22,364 nt of DNA, from assembly GCA_903933475.1 (NCBI GenBank), contig CAIZKE010000152.1:1-22364 (forward strand), read 5' to 3'. The number at the start of each line of letters is the position of its first letter. Position 1 is the stretch's first letter. The DNA comes from an uncultured Alphaproteobacteria bacterium. Its GTDB lineage: Bacteria > Pseudomonadota > Alphaproteobacteria > Caulobacterales > Caulobacteraceae. Under the pieces are notes generated by a model, which searched no databases, had not been told where the DNA came from, and worked only from the letters and a program-made list of their open reading frames with translations. Shown here in pieces: positions 14,792 to 21,932 of the stretch. Made by a program: the position numbers and the translations under genes.

Positions 14792-15723
14792 GAGATCAGC
14801 GCCCGGACTTCCACGACCTCCTCGGGGGTGAGGATCCACTCGGCGCAGCGGGCATTCGCCTGGACCTGCTCCGGGGTCGTCGCGCCGGCGATGACTGAGC
14901 TCACCGCCGGGTGCCCGAGGAGCCAGGCGAAGGCCAGGTCGAGGATCCGCCGTCCGCGCTGCTCAGCCCAGGCTTCCAGAGCCTCGAGCCTGTCGAAGTT
15001 CCGGTCGCTCAGGGCCGCTGCGCCCCGCGCACCCCAGGCTGCCAGGCGGGTACCCTGCCGGGGCGGCTCGCCGCGCTGGTACTTGCCGGTGAGGAAGCCG
15101 CTGGCGAGGGGGAAGAAGGGCAGGAGGCCGAGACCGAAGCGCTCGCAGGCTGGCAGGACCTCGCGTTCCACGCCCCGCTCCAGCAGGCTGAAATTGTTCT
15201 GGGCGGAGACGAAGCGCTCGAGGCCCCCGGTCCGTGCGGTCCAGTCGGCGTCGGCGATCTGCCAACCCGAGAAGTTGGAATTGCCGATGTAGAGCACCTT
15301 GCCGGAGCGGACGAGGTCGTCCAGGGCCCGCAGGGTCTCGTCGATGGGGGTGTCCGCATCCGGCACGTGCATCTGGTAGAGGTCGATGTGGTCCGTGTGC
15401 AGGCGCTTCAGGCTGTCCTCGACGGCCTTGACGATGTAGCGCCGGGCGCCGCCGCGCAGGTAGGCACCTTCGCCCATCGGGTTGGCAAACTTGGTGGCCA
15501 GGACGGCCTTGTCCCGCCTGCCCTTCAGGGCTTCGCCGAGGAAGACCTCCGACTTCGAGCCGCCGTATATGTCAGCCGTGTCGAAGAAGTTGACGCCGCA
15601 GTCCAGCGCCGCGTCGACCACCATCCGGGTCTGCGCCTGGTCGATGCGCATGCCGAAGTTGTTGCAGCCCAGCCCGATTATGCTGACCTTGAGGCCGCTT
15701 GCCCCCAGCTTGCGAAGTTGCAT
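14788..15723 (-). CDS. Aldo/keto reductase
   Basis: This 311-aa NADPH-dependent reductase has a TIM-barrel with the catalytic tetrad: D48 and Y53 in NFFDTADIYGG, K78 in LATKFA and H119 in YQMHV. The N-terminal GLGCNNFG and the C-terminal region that includes SSVIAGATTPEQV are typical of the AKR superfamily, close to the YghZ/Kv-beta-like subgroup. It would reduce aldehydes or ketones in the cytoplasm. The start is the ATG just after GGAGG. An upstream in-frame ATG (15747) has no better ribosome site. Its stop overlaps the hydrolase start, so both are co-translated. Direction of catalysis in vivo and substrate are unknown. Confidence 0.94.
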   Translation of the reverse strand: MQLRKLGASGLKVSIIGLGCNNFGMRIDQAQTRMVVDAALDCGVNFFDTADIYGGSKSEVFLGEALKGRRDKAVLATKFANPMGEGAYLRGGARRYIVKAVEDSLKRLHTDHIDLYQMHVPDADTPIDETLRALDDLVRSGKVLYIGNSNFSGWQIADADWTARTGGLERFVSAQNNFSLLERGVEREVLPACERFGLGLLPFFPLASGFLTGKYQRGEPPRQGTRLAAWGARGAAALSDRNFDRLEALEAWAEQRGRRILDLAFAWLLGHPAVSSVIAGATTPEQVQANARCAEWILTPEEVVEVRALIS

Positions 15724-15775
15724 TCCGTCCTCCCGAAACTGCCTCACATGCCGTTGAGGCTAGGCCAGCCTTCAG

Positions 15776-15799
15776 CCCTGCGCCAGCAGGCGCGCAGGG
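15776..15799 (-). terminator. Hairpin downstream of the 52-aa gene
   Basis: A perfect 8-bp stem (CCCTGCGC/GCGCAGGG) has an 8-nt loop, between the stop of the 52-aa gene and the reductase start. No T-run is present. It could separate two transcripts or stabilise an mRNA end. Confidence 0.35.
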
Positions 15800-15835
15800 G
15801 TCGCTTCCCGAGGGCGGGAGGATCGGCGTCCGCCG

Positions 15836-15994
15836 TCAAATCGCGCGGATCAGCCTAAGGGTCTCGGCGCTTTCGACGGTGGCGCGACGAAGATTGACGG
15901 CCTCGAAGTCGATGGCGGCGTCGACTTCTCGACCGCCAAAGGCGTTGTCTTCATCCTCGGATTCGAGGGGGGCGAACCAGAGCCGATAATTCAT
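15836..15994 (-). CDS. Unknown 52-aa acidic protein with strong ribosome site
   Basis: The ATG follows a perfect AGGAGG about 5 nt upstream on the minus strand, better than most genes in the window. The protein (MNYRLWFAPLESEDEDNAF to start) has an acidic stretch near residues 11-16, a mixed helical centre and an Arg/Leu-rich end (ATVESAETLRLIRAI). There is no signal peptide or membrane helix. I do not recognise the family. It is divergent from the KOR operon (271 nt to the TTG start) and 112 nt upstream of the reductase gene, with a hairpin between. A longer in-frame extension upstream is not supported. It could be a regulator or a small stress protein; this is open. Confidence 0.68.
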   Translation of the reverse strand: MNYRLWFAPLESEDEDNAFGGREVDAAIDFEAVNLRRATVESAETLRLIRAI

Positions 15995-16025
15995 GGCGAC
16001 CTCCTTGACGTTGCGAAGACATACG

Positions 16026-16039
16026 TTAAGGGCCGTTAA
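16026..16039. promoter_or_regulatory. TTAA-N6-TTAA site upstream of the 52-aa gene
   Basis: Two TTAA half-sites (16026-16029 and 16036-16039) are separated by 6 nt, the second followed by C. This resembles the Caulobacter CtrA consensus TTAA-N7-TTAA, but the spacing is one base short. It lies 32-45 nt upstream of the 52-aa gene start, near where a promoter would sit. Confidence 0.3.
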
Positions 16040-16160
16040 CCTTTTCCCGCCAAGCCCCGGGGTGGGACTCTCACGCACAGTTGAACGGCGGTCCTTCTCG
16101 GCGGCCTCCGGCCAAATCGCCCACTGGCGTTTGAAGACGTCTGGTCTTGCCCGTCGAGCC

Positions 16161-16189
16161 TCATTAAGAATGGACTCAACGCCTAAATA
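16161..16189 (+). promoter_or_regulatory. Weak promoter candidate for the KOR operon
   Basis: The hexamer TAAATA at 16184-16189 could be a -10 element, with an AT-rich TCATTA at 16161-16166 at 17-nt spacing as a poor -35. It is the most AT-rich patch of the 270-nt gap 15995-16264. A leader of about 70 nt would result. Confidence 0.3.
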
Positions 16190-16264
16190 GGGGGACGGCG
16201 CAGGCCTCGGATCCGGAATCGGACCGGGCTCCGTCCATCCAGGCGACCTGGGAGGAAACGGGTC

Positions 16265-18055
16265 TTGCAACCAACGCGTACCGAGGGTCCCGACTACTAT
16301 CACAAGGTGGTCGACTGCCAGTGGGCCTGTCCCGCTCACACGCCCGTGCCGGAGTACATCCGCCTGATCGCCGATGGCCGGTACGATGACGCCTACATGA
16401 TCAACTGGAAGTCGAACGTCTTCCCCGGCGTTCTCGGACGCACCTGCGACCGCCCCTGCGAGCCCGCCTGCCGGCGTGGCCGGGTGGAGGACGAGCCCGT
16501 CGCCATCTGCCGGCTGAAGCGCGTGGCCGCCGACAACAAGGTCGACGTCATGCCCCTGATGCCGCCGGTCGTTGCCAAGCGGAATGGCAAGCGGGTGGCC
16601 CTGATCGGTAGCGGCCCCGCCTCGCTCACGGTGGCGCGGGACCTCGCCCCCCTTGGTTACGAACTCGTCCTGTTCGACGGCGAGCCCCGTTCGGGCGGGA
16701 TGATCCGCAGCCAGATCCCCCGTTTCCGCCTCCCCGAGGAGGTCATTGACGAGGAGGTGGGCTACGTCACCCGTCTCCCGGGTGTCGAGCTTCGCCTTGG
16801 CCAGCGGATCGACAGCCTCAAGGCCCTACTTGCCGAGGGCTACGATGCAGTGTTCGTCGGCTCCGGCGCGCCCCGCGGCCGGGACCTCGACATCCCAGGC
16901 CGTAAGGAGACCGCCGCCAACGTCCATATCGGGATCGACTGGCTGTCGAGCGTGTCCTTCGGCCACATCGAGAAGATCGGCCGCCGGGTCATCGTCCTCG
17001 GCGGCGGCAATACCGCCATGGACTGCTGCCGCACCTCCCGCCGGCTGGGCGGTGAGGAGGTCAAGGTCGTCGTCCGGTCGGGCTTCGAGGAAATGAAGGC
17101 CAGCCCCTGGGAAAAGGAAGATGCGATCCACGAGGATATTCCGATCCTCAACTTCCGCGTCCCCAAGGCCTTCACTCATGAGAACGGGCGCCTGACTGGC
17201 GTGACCTTCGAGATCGTCCGGGCCGAGTACGACGAGAAGGGCCGCCGCAACCTCGTATCCTCGGGCGAGCCCGACGAGCATCATGAGTGCGATGACGTCC
17301 TGGTCGCCGTCGGCCAGGAAAACGCCTTCCCCTGGATCGAGCGCGACATCGGGCTCGACTTCGACCGCTGGGACATGCCCGAGGTCAACCCGATCACCTT
17401 CGAAGCCACCCGCAAGGGCGTGTTCTTCGGGGGCGACGCCGCCTTCGGGCCCAAGAACATCATCTGGGCGGTGGCGCACGGCCACGACGCCGCGGTGTCC
17501 ATCCATCGTCACTGCATGGGCGAGGACGTCCATGACCGGCCGCCTCCGGGCTTTTCCCTCGTCTCCCAGAAGATGGGTATCCACGAGTGGAGCTACGACA
17601 ACGACATCTCCCTCGACTACCGGCACCGGGTGCCCATGCTCGACAAGGCTGCGGCGCTGAAGAACGTGCGGGTCGAGGTCGAACTTGGCTTCGATACCCG
17701 GCTTGGCCTCGCCGAGGCCCAGAGGTGCCTGAACTGCGATGTGCAGACCGTCTTCGCCGACGACCTATGCATAGAGTGCGACGCCTGCGTCGACATCTGC
17801 CCGGTCGACTGCATCACCTTCACCGACGATGGCGAGGAGCCTGACCTGCGGCAACGCCTGATGGCCCCGGCCCTCAACCTCGACCAGGACCTCCTGGTGT
17901 CCGGCGGCCTGCCGACCGGTCGGGTCATGGTCAAGGACGAGGACGTCTGCCTGCACTGTGGCCTCTGCGCAGAACGGTGCCCGACCGGGGCCTGGGACAT
18001 GCAAAGGTTCACTCTGGAAATGACCCACGCCGATCAGATGGGAGGCGCCGCATGA
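16265..18055 (+). CDS. Fe-S flavoprotein subunit of 2-oxoacid oxidoreductase (GltD-like)
   Basis: This 596-aa protein resembles the NAD(P)H-binding flavoprotein of glutamate synthase and of phenylglyoxylate-type oxidoreductases. An N-terminal Fe-S domain holds C18, C22, C61, C65 and C69. The FAD-binding GSGPAS is at 115-120, and a pyridine-nucleotide loop GGGNTAMD at 246-253. The C-terminal ferredoxin-like domain has two [4Fe-4S] motifs: C502/C505/C508/C512 and C562/C565/C568/C572. C488 and C491 precede it. The start is a TTG 9 nt after GGAGG (16251-16255). Its stop overlaps the next start by ATGA. It likely passes electrons from the Kor subunits through its own Fe-S clusters to NAD(P)+. Family is sure; acceptor and direction are inferred. 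Confidence 0.92.
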   Translation: MQPTRTEGPDYYHKVVDCQWACPAHTPVPEYIRLIADGRYDDAYMINWKSNVFPGVLGRTCDRPCEPACRRGRVEDEPVAICRLKRVAADNKVDVMPLMPPVVAKRNGKRVALIGSGPASLTVARDLAPLGYELVLFDGEPRSGGMIRSQIPRFRLPEEVIDEEVGYVTRLPGVELRLGQRIDSLKALLAEGYDAVFVGSGAPRGRDLDIPGRKETAANVHIGIDWLSSVSFGHIEKIGRRVIVLGGGNTAMDCCRTSRRLGGEEVKVVVRSGFEEMKASPWEKEDAIHEDIPILNFRVPKAFTHENGRLTGVTFEIVRAEYDEKGRRNLVSSGEPDEHHECDDVLVAVGQENAFPWIERDIGLDFDRWDMPEVNPITFEATRKGVFFGGDAAFGPKNIIWAVAHGHDAAVSIHRHCMGEDVHDRPPPGFSLVSQKMGIHEWSYDNDISLDYRHRVPMLDKAAALKNVRVEVELGFDTRLGLAEAQRCLNCDVQTVFADDLCIECDACVDICPVDCITFTDDGEEPDLRQRLMAPALNLDQDLLVSGGLPTGRVMVKDEDVCLHCGLCAERCPTGAWDMQRFTLEMTHADQMGGAA

Positions 18056-19899
18056 CCACACCCCTCGCCGCCATCAACGACTTCGTCGTCAAGTTCGCCA
18101 ACGTCAATGGATCGGGTTCGGCCAGCGCCAACTCCATGTTCGCCAAGGCGGTCCTGCGGATGGGCGTGCCGGTCGCGGTGCGCAACATCTTCCCCTCGAA
18201 CATCCAGGGCCTGCCCACCTGGTACGAGGTCCGGATCACCGAGGCCAACCACCTGGGCCGCCGCGGCGGCGTCGATCTCATGGTCGCGATGAACCCCCAG
18301 ACCTGGGACAAGGACGTCGCCGAGATCGAGCCGGGCGGCTACCTGTTCTACGATTCCACCAAGCCCATGCCGGCCTCCAGGTTCCGGACCGACATCACGG
18401 TGGTGGGCGTGCCCCTGACCGCCATCTGCAATGCCGCCTACACGGCGGCCCGCGAGCGGCAGCTGTTCAAGAACATCATCTATGTCGGCGCCGTCGCCTC
18501 CCTGCTGGGTATCGAGATCGACGTGATCGAAACCCTGCTCGCAGAGCAGTTCGAGGGACGGGACCGGCTGATCAAGGCCAATGTCGCCGCCCTGCACATG
18601 GGCCGGGACTGGGTGGCCGACAACATGGGTCCCCTGGGCCTCCAGGTCCGCAGGGCCGATGCCGTCGGCGACCGGATCTTCATCGAAGGCAACCAGGCCG
18701 CTGGCCTCGGCGCCGTCTATGGGGGTGCCACGGTCTGCGCCTGGTATCCGATCACGCCCTCGACCTCCCTGGCCGAGGCCTTCACCAGCTACTGCCAGGA
18801 CCTGCGGGTCGATCCGGAGAGCGGCAAGGCGAACTTCGCCATCGTCCAGGCCGAGGATGAGATCGCCTCCATCGGGGTGGTCATCGGCGCGGGGTGGAAC
18901 GGCGCCCGCGCCTTTACCTGTACCTCAGGCCCGGGCATCTCCCTGATGACCGAGTTCATCGGCCTGTCCTACTTCGCCGAGATTCCTGCGGTGATCTTCG
19001 ACGTCCAGCGGGGCGGTCCCTCAACGGGCATGCCGACCCGCACCCAGCAGGCGGACCTGATCGGGGCCGCCTATGCCAGCCATGGTGACACCAAGCACCC
19101 CATGTTGCTGCCGATGGACCCGGGCGAGTGCTTCACCTTCGGCGCCCTGGCCTTCGACCTGGCGGACCGCCTGCAGACCACCGTCTTCGTCATGCTCGAC
19201 CTCGACATGGGCATGAACGAATGGCTGACCGAGCCCTTCAGCTGGGATGACACGCGCCGGATGGATCGCGGCAAGGTCATGACCCATGAAGAGCTCGAAT
19301 CGGGCCGGGACTTCGGCCGCTACCTCGACGTGGATGGCGACGGGATCCCCTACCGGACCTATCCCGGCGTCCACCCGACCAAGGGCGGCTATTTCACCCG
19401 CGGTACCTCCCGCAATCCCTATGCCCGGTACTCGGAAGAGGGTTCGGTCTATGTGGACAACGTCCAGCGCCTGCTGCGCAAGTTCGAGACCGCCAAGTCC
19501 CTGATCCCGGCCCCCGAGCTGCGCCTGGCCAGCGCCCCTACCCGGGACGGGGTGATCTATTATGGGTCCACCGGCCCGGCCCTGCACGAGGCTCTCGGCC
19601 TGTTCGAGAGCCAGGGCCGCCGGCTGGACGCCCTTCGCGTCCGCGGGTTCCCCTTCTCCTCGGAGGTGGACGACTTCCTGGCCTCGCACGACCGCATCTT
19701 CGTGATTGAGCAGAACCGCGACGCCCAGCTGCGCACCCTGCTGATGGCGGAGAACGGCGGCGATCCCTACCGGCTGATCCCGATCCTGCATTATGACGGC
19801 ACGCCGATCACTGCCCGCTTTATCGTCGCCTCCATCTCCAGCCTGATGGATGCAACCCAGCCGCCGGGCTCGCGCCCGCTCCGGGAGGCCGCCGAATGA
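18052..19899 (+). CDS. korA: 2-oxoacid oxidoreductase, fused gamma-alpha subunit
   Basis: This 615-aa protein joins the gamma domain (about residues 10-195, with the Gly-rich NVNGSGSASANSMFAKAV) and the alpha pyrimidine-binding domain of a pyruvate/2-oxoglutarate:acceptor oxidoreductase. The alpha part carries YPITPST at 232-238, SGPGISLM at 292-299, and GGPSTGMPTRTQQADL at 321-336. This fusion is typical of KorA-type enzymes. It acts with the beta subunit to oxidise and decarboxylate a 2-oxoacid to acyl-CoA plus CO2. Start and stop overlap neighbours by ATGA on both sides, which supports a fixed-ratio complex. An in-frame ORF extending upstream to 17977 is rejected. Oxoacid specificity (pyruvate, 2-oxoglutarate or aryl/branched) is not clear from sequence alone. 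Confidence 0.94.
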   Translation: MTTPLAAINDFVVKFANVNGSGSASANSMFAKAVLRMGVPVAVRNIFPSNIQGLPTWYEVRITEANHLGRRGGVDLMVAMNPQTWDKDVAEIEPGGYLFYDSTKPMPASRFRTDITVVGVPLTAICNAAYTAARERQLFKNIIYVGAVASLLGIEIDVIETLLAEQFEGRDRLIKANVAALHMGRDWVADNMGPLGLQVRRADAVGDRIFIEGNQAAGLGAVYGGATVCAWYPITPSTSLAEAFTSYCQDLRVDPESGKANFAIVQAEDEIASIGVVIGAGWNGARAFTCTSGPGISLMTEFIGLSYFAEIPAVIFDVQRGGPSTGMPTRTQQADLIGAAYASHGDTKHPMLLPMDPGECFTFGALAFDLADRLQTTVFVMLDLDMGMNEWLTEPFSWDDTRRMDRGKVMTHEELESGRDFGRYLDVDGDGIPYRTYPGVHPTKGGYFTRGTSRNPYARYSEEGSVYVDNVQRLLRKFETAKSLIPAPELRLASAPTRDGVIYYGSTGPALHEALGLFESQGRRLDALRVRGFPFSSEVDDFLASHDRIFVIEQNRDAQLRTLLMAENGGDPYRLIPILHYDGTPITARFIVASISSLMDATQPPGSRPLREAAE

Positions 19900-20951
19900 C
19901 CTACATCGCCAAGCCCAAGCTGCATCATCCGGCCCTGGCGCCCAACGCCCTCGGCTTCCTGCGTCGGGACTACGAGGGGTCGGTCTCGACCCTCTGCGCC
20001 GGTTGCGGCCACGACTCCATTTCGTCGGCCATCATCCAGGCGGCCTACGAGCTCGACCTGCCCCCCCACCGGGTGGCCAAGCTGTCGGGCATCGGATGCT
20101 CATCCAAGACGCCGGACTATTTCCTGGGCAATTCGCATGGATTCAATACCGTCCATGGCCGGATGCCCTCGGTCCTGACCGGTGCCAACCTCGCCAATCG
20201 CGAGCTGATCTACCTGGGCGTCTCCGGCGACGGCGACTCCGCCTCCATCGGCCTCGGCCAGTTTGCCCACGCCATCCGGCGTGGGGTGAACATGACCTAC
20301 ATCGTCGAGAACAACGGCGTGTACGGACTGACCAAGGGCCAGTTCTCGGCCACCTCAGACCGCGGGTCCAAGTCCAAGCGCGGCGTGGTCAATCATGACT
20401 CCGCCATCGACATGGTCAGCCTCGCCCTGCAACTGGGTGCGACCTTCGTGGGCCGGTCCTTCTCGGGTGACAAGGCCCAGCTGGTACCCCTGATCAAGGC
20501 TGCCATCCGCCATCCCGGCCCGGCCTTCATCGACACCCTCAGCCCCTGCGTCCAGTTCAACAACCACGCGGGCTCGACCAAGAGCTACGACTATGTCCGC
20601 GAGCACAACGAGGCCGTGAACCGGCTCGACGTGATTGCTGACCGCAAGCCCATCGAGGTCGACTACGAGCCTGGGACGACCATCTCGGTGACCCAGCACG
20701 ACGGTTCGGTCCTGTCCCTGCACAAGCTCTCCGAGCATTACGATCCCACCGACCGGATCGCGGCCCTGTCCTACCTGGCCGAGCGCCAGGCCGCGGGGGA
20801 GATCGTGACCGGCCTCTTGTACGTGAACCCGGAGCCCGGCGACCTGCACGGCGCCCTTGGCACCACCGACCGTCCGCTGAACAGCCTGTCTGACGCCGAG
20901 TTGGTGCCGGGACAGTCGGCGCTCGACCAGATTAACGCTGGCCTGCGCTAG
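19896..20951 (+). CDS. korB: 2-oxoacid oxidoreductase, TPP-binding beta subunit
   Basis: This 351-aa protein is the thiamine diphosphate subunit. The TPP/Mg loop GDGDSASIGLGQF is at 111-123, with N139-N140 at the expected distance. The [4Fe-4S]-ligand cysteines are probably C34, C37 (CAGCGH), C68 (GIGCSS) and C218 (LSPCVQFNN). It forms the catalytic core with the fused gamma-alpha subunit and passes electrons to the flavoprotein encoded upstream. No separate ferredoxin gene is nearby. The C-terminal part (about residues 245-351) is a little longer than in the shortest PorB proteins, as in KorB. It overlaps the previous gene by ATGA, and the hydrolase gene starts 26 nt after its stop, so that gene is probably in the same operon. 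Confidence 0.95.
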   Translation: MTYIAKPKLHHPALAPNALGFLRRDYEGSVSTLCAGCGHDSISSAIIQAAYELDLPPHRVAKLSGIGCSSKTPDYFLGNSHGFNTVHGRMPSVLTGANLANRELIYLGVSGDGDSASIGLGQFAHAIRRGVNMTYIVENNGVYGLTKGQFSATSDRGSKSKRGVVNHDSAIDMVSLALQLGATFVGRSFSGDKAQLVPLIKAAIRHPGPAFIDTLSPCVQFNNHAGSTKSYDYVREHNEAVNRLDVIADRKPIEVDYEPGTTISVTQHDGSVLSLHKLSEHYDPTDRIAALSYLAERQAAGEIVTGLLYVNPEPGDLHGALGTTDRPLNSLSDAELVPGQSALDQINAGLR

Positions 20952-20977
20952 GCAGCAGGCCCAAAGGGGAGGGCGGC

Positions 20978-21859
20978 ATGCTCAGGTGGCGGATTGGCGA
21001 CGTGACGGTGACCCGTGTCGTCGAGATGGAGATACCGGTTCCCTACAACCCGAAGCGAGCCTTCCTGAAGGAGGCCACTCCTGAGGCCCTGGCGGCCATC
21101 CCCTGGCTTGCGCCGGACTACGTGACGCCAGAGGGCCACCTTCGCCTGTCCATCCACGCCCTCCTGGTCGAGGCACCCGGCCTTCGCCTGGTTGTGGACA
21201 CCTGCATCGGCAATGACCGGCCCCGCCGCCTTGTCGGGGGCCAGTCCCTGTCCACCGGCTTCCTCCAGGCCTTCGAAGCGACAGGCTGGACCCGAGACAG
21301 TGTCGACGCCGTGGTCTGCACCCACCTGCATGTGGACCATGTCGGCTGGAACACGATGCTTGAAGGCGATCGTTGGGTTCCGACCTTCCCCAAGGCCCGC
21401 TACCTGATCGGTCGCCGGGAATACGATCACTGGGGCGCCGAGGGGGACGACGAGTTTCAGGTCATCCTGTCCGACTCCATCCGCCCGGTCTTCGACGCCG
21501 GCCTGGTCGACCTGGTCGAGATGGATCACGTTATTTCCCCCGAGATCCGGCTGGTACCGACCCCCGGCCACACGCCCGGCCATGTCAGCGTCCGGATCGA
21601 GTCGGCCGGCGAGGTGGGCCTGATCACCGGCGACATGGTCCACCATCCCTGCCAGCTTGCGCATCCGGAGTGGTCGTCGCCCTCTGACAGTGACCCCGTG
21701 GCCTCAGCCGTCATGCGCCGCAGCATCTTTGAGAGCACGGCGGAGCAGCCGGTCCTGGTCATCGGTACCCATTTCGCCGCGCCGACGGCAGGTCTTGTCC
21801 GCAGGGACGGGGACGCCTTCCGCTTCGAGGGTGCCCCCTCGGAACCCCCAGACGCCTGA
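20978..21859 (+). CDS. MBL-fold metallo-hydrolase
   Basis: This 293-aa metallo-beta-lactamase-fold protein has the signature THLHVDHVGW, with metal ligands H116, H118, D120 and H121. H198 (TPGHTPGH), D219 (ITGDM) and H265 (GTHFAAP) complete a dinuclear zinc site. There is no signal peptide. Length and motif order match lactonase/aryl-hydrolase-like members (AHL lactonase or methyl parathion hydrolase-like) rather than antibiotic beta-lactamases. The ATG follows AAAGGGGAGGG. It is 26 nt after korB and probably co-transcribed. It could hydrolyse a lactone or thioester linked to the 2-oxoacid route, but this is inferred from position only. The C-terminal tail is Pro/Ala-rich and dispensable-looking. 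Confidence 0.92.
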   Translation: MLRWRIGDVTVTRVVEMEIPVPYNPKRAFLKEATPEALAAIPWLAPDYVTPEGHLRLSIHALLVEAPGLRLVVDTCIGNDRPRRLVGGQSLSTGFLQAFEATGWTRDSVDAVVCTHLHVDHVGWNTMLEGDRWVPTFPKARYLIGRREYDHWGAEGDDEFQVILSDSIRPVFDAGLVDLVEMDHVISPEIRLVPTPGHTPGHVSVRIESAGEVGLITGDMVHHPCQLAHPEWSSPSDSDPVASAVMRRSIFESTAEQPVLVIGTHFAAPTAGLVRRDGDAFRFEGAPSEPPDA

Positions 21860-21877
21860 CAGGCTGGCCCCGGGACG

Positions 21878-21901
21878 GCCCGAGGCCCATATTCTTCGGG
21901 C
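21878..21901 (+). terminator. Inverted repeat between the MBL gene and pseI
   Basis: A 6-bp repeat (GCCCGA at 21878-21883, TCGGGC at 21896-21901) has a 12-nt loop, within the 73-nt gap. It is short and weak, and may be chance in GC-rich DNA. Confidence 0.2.
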
Positions 21902-21932
21902 GATTCGCGTGCAGAACCCCCGGGGTGATCCG

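Noticed and set aside
13556..15292. 578-aa rightward ORF opposite the hydrolase and reductase genes
   Set aside because: Its translated sequence is Pro/Arg/Gly-rich with no family motifs, and it lies opposite two genes whose active-site motifs are intact.
17977..18051. Longer start for korA inside the flavoprotein gene
   Set aside because: The ATG at 18052 overlaps the upstream stop as ATGA, and homology-like features begin only after it.
20978..21859. Calling the MBL-fold protein a resistance beta-lactamase
   Set aside because: No signal peptide is seen and it sits in a metabolic operon; the fold is used by many lactonases and thioesterases.
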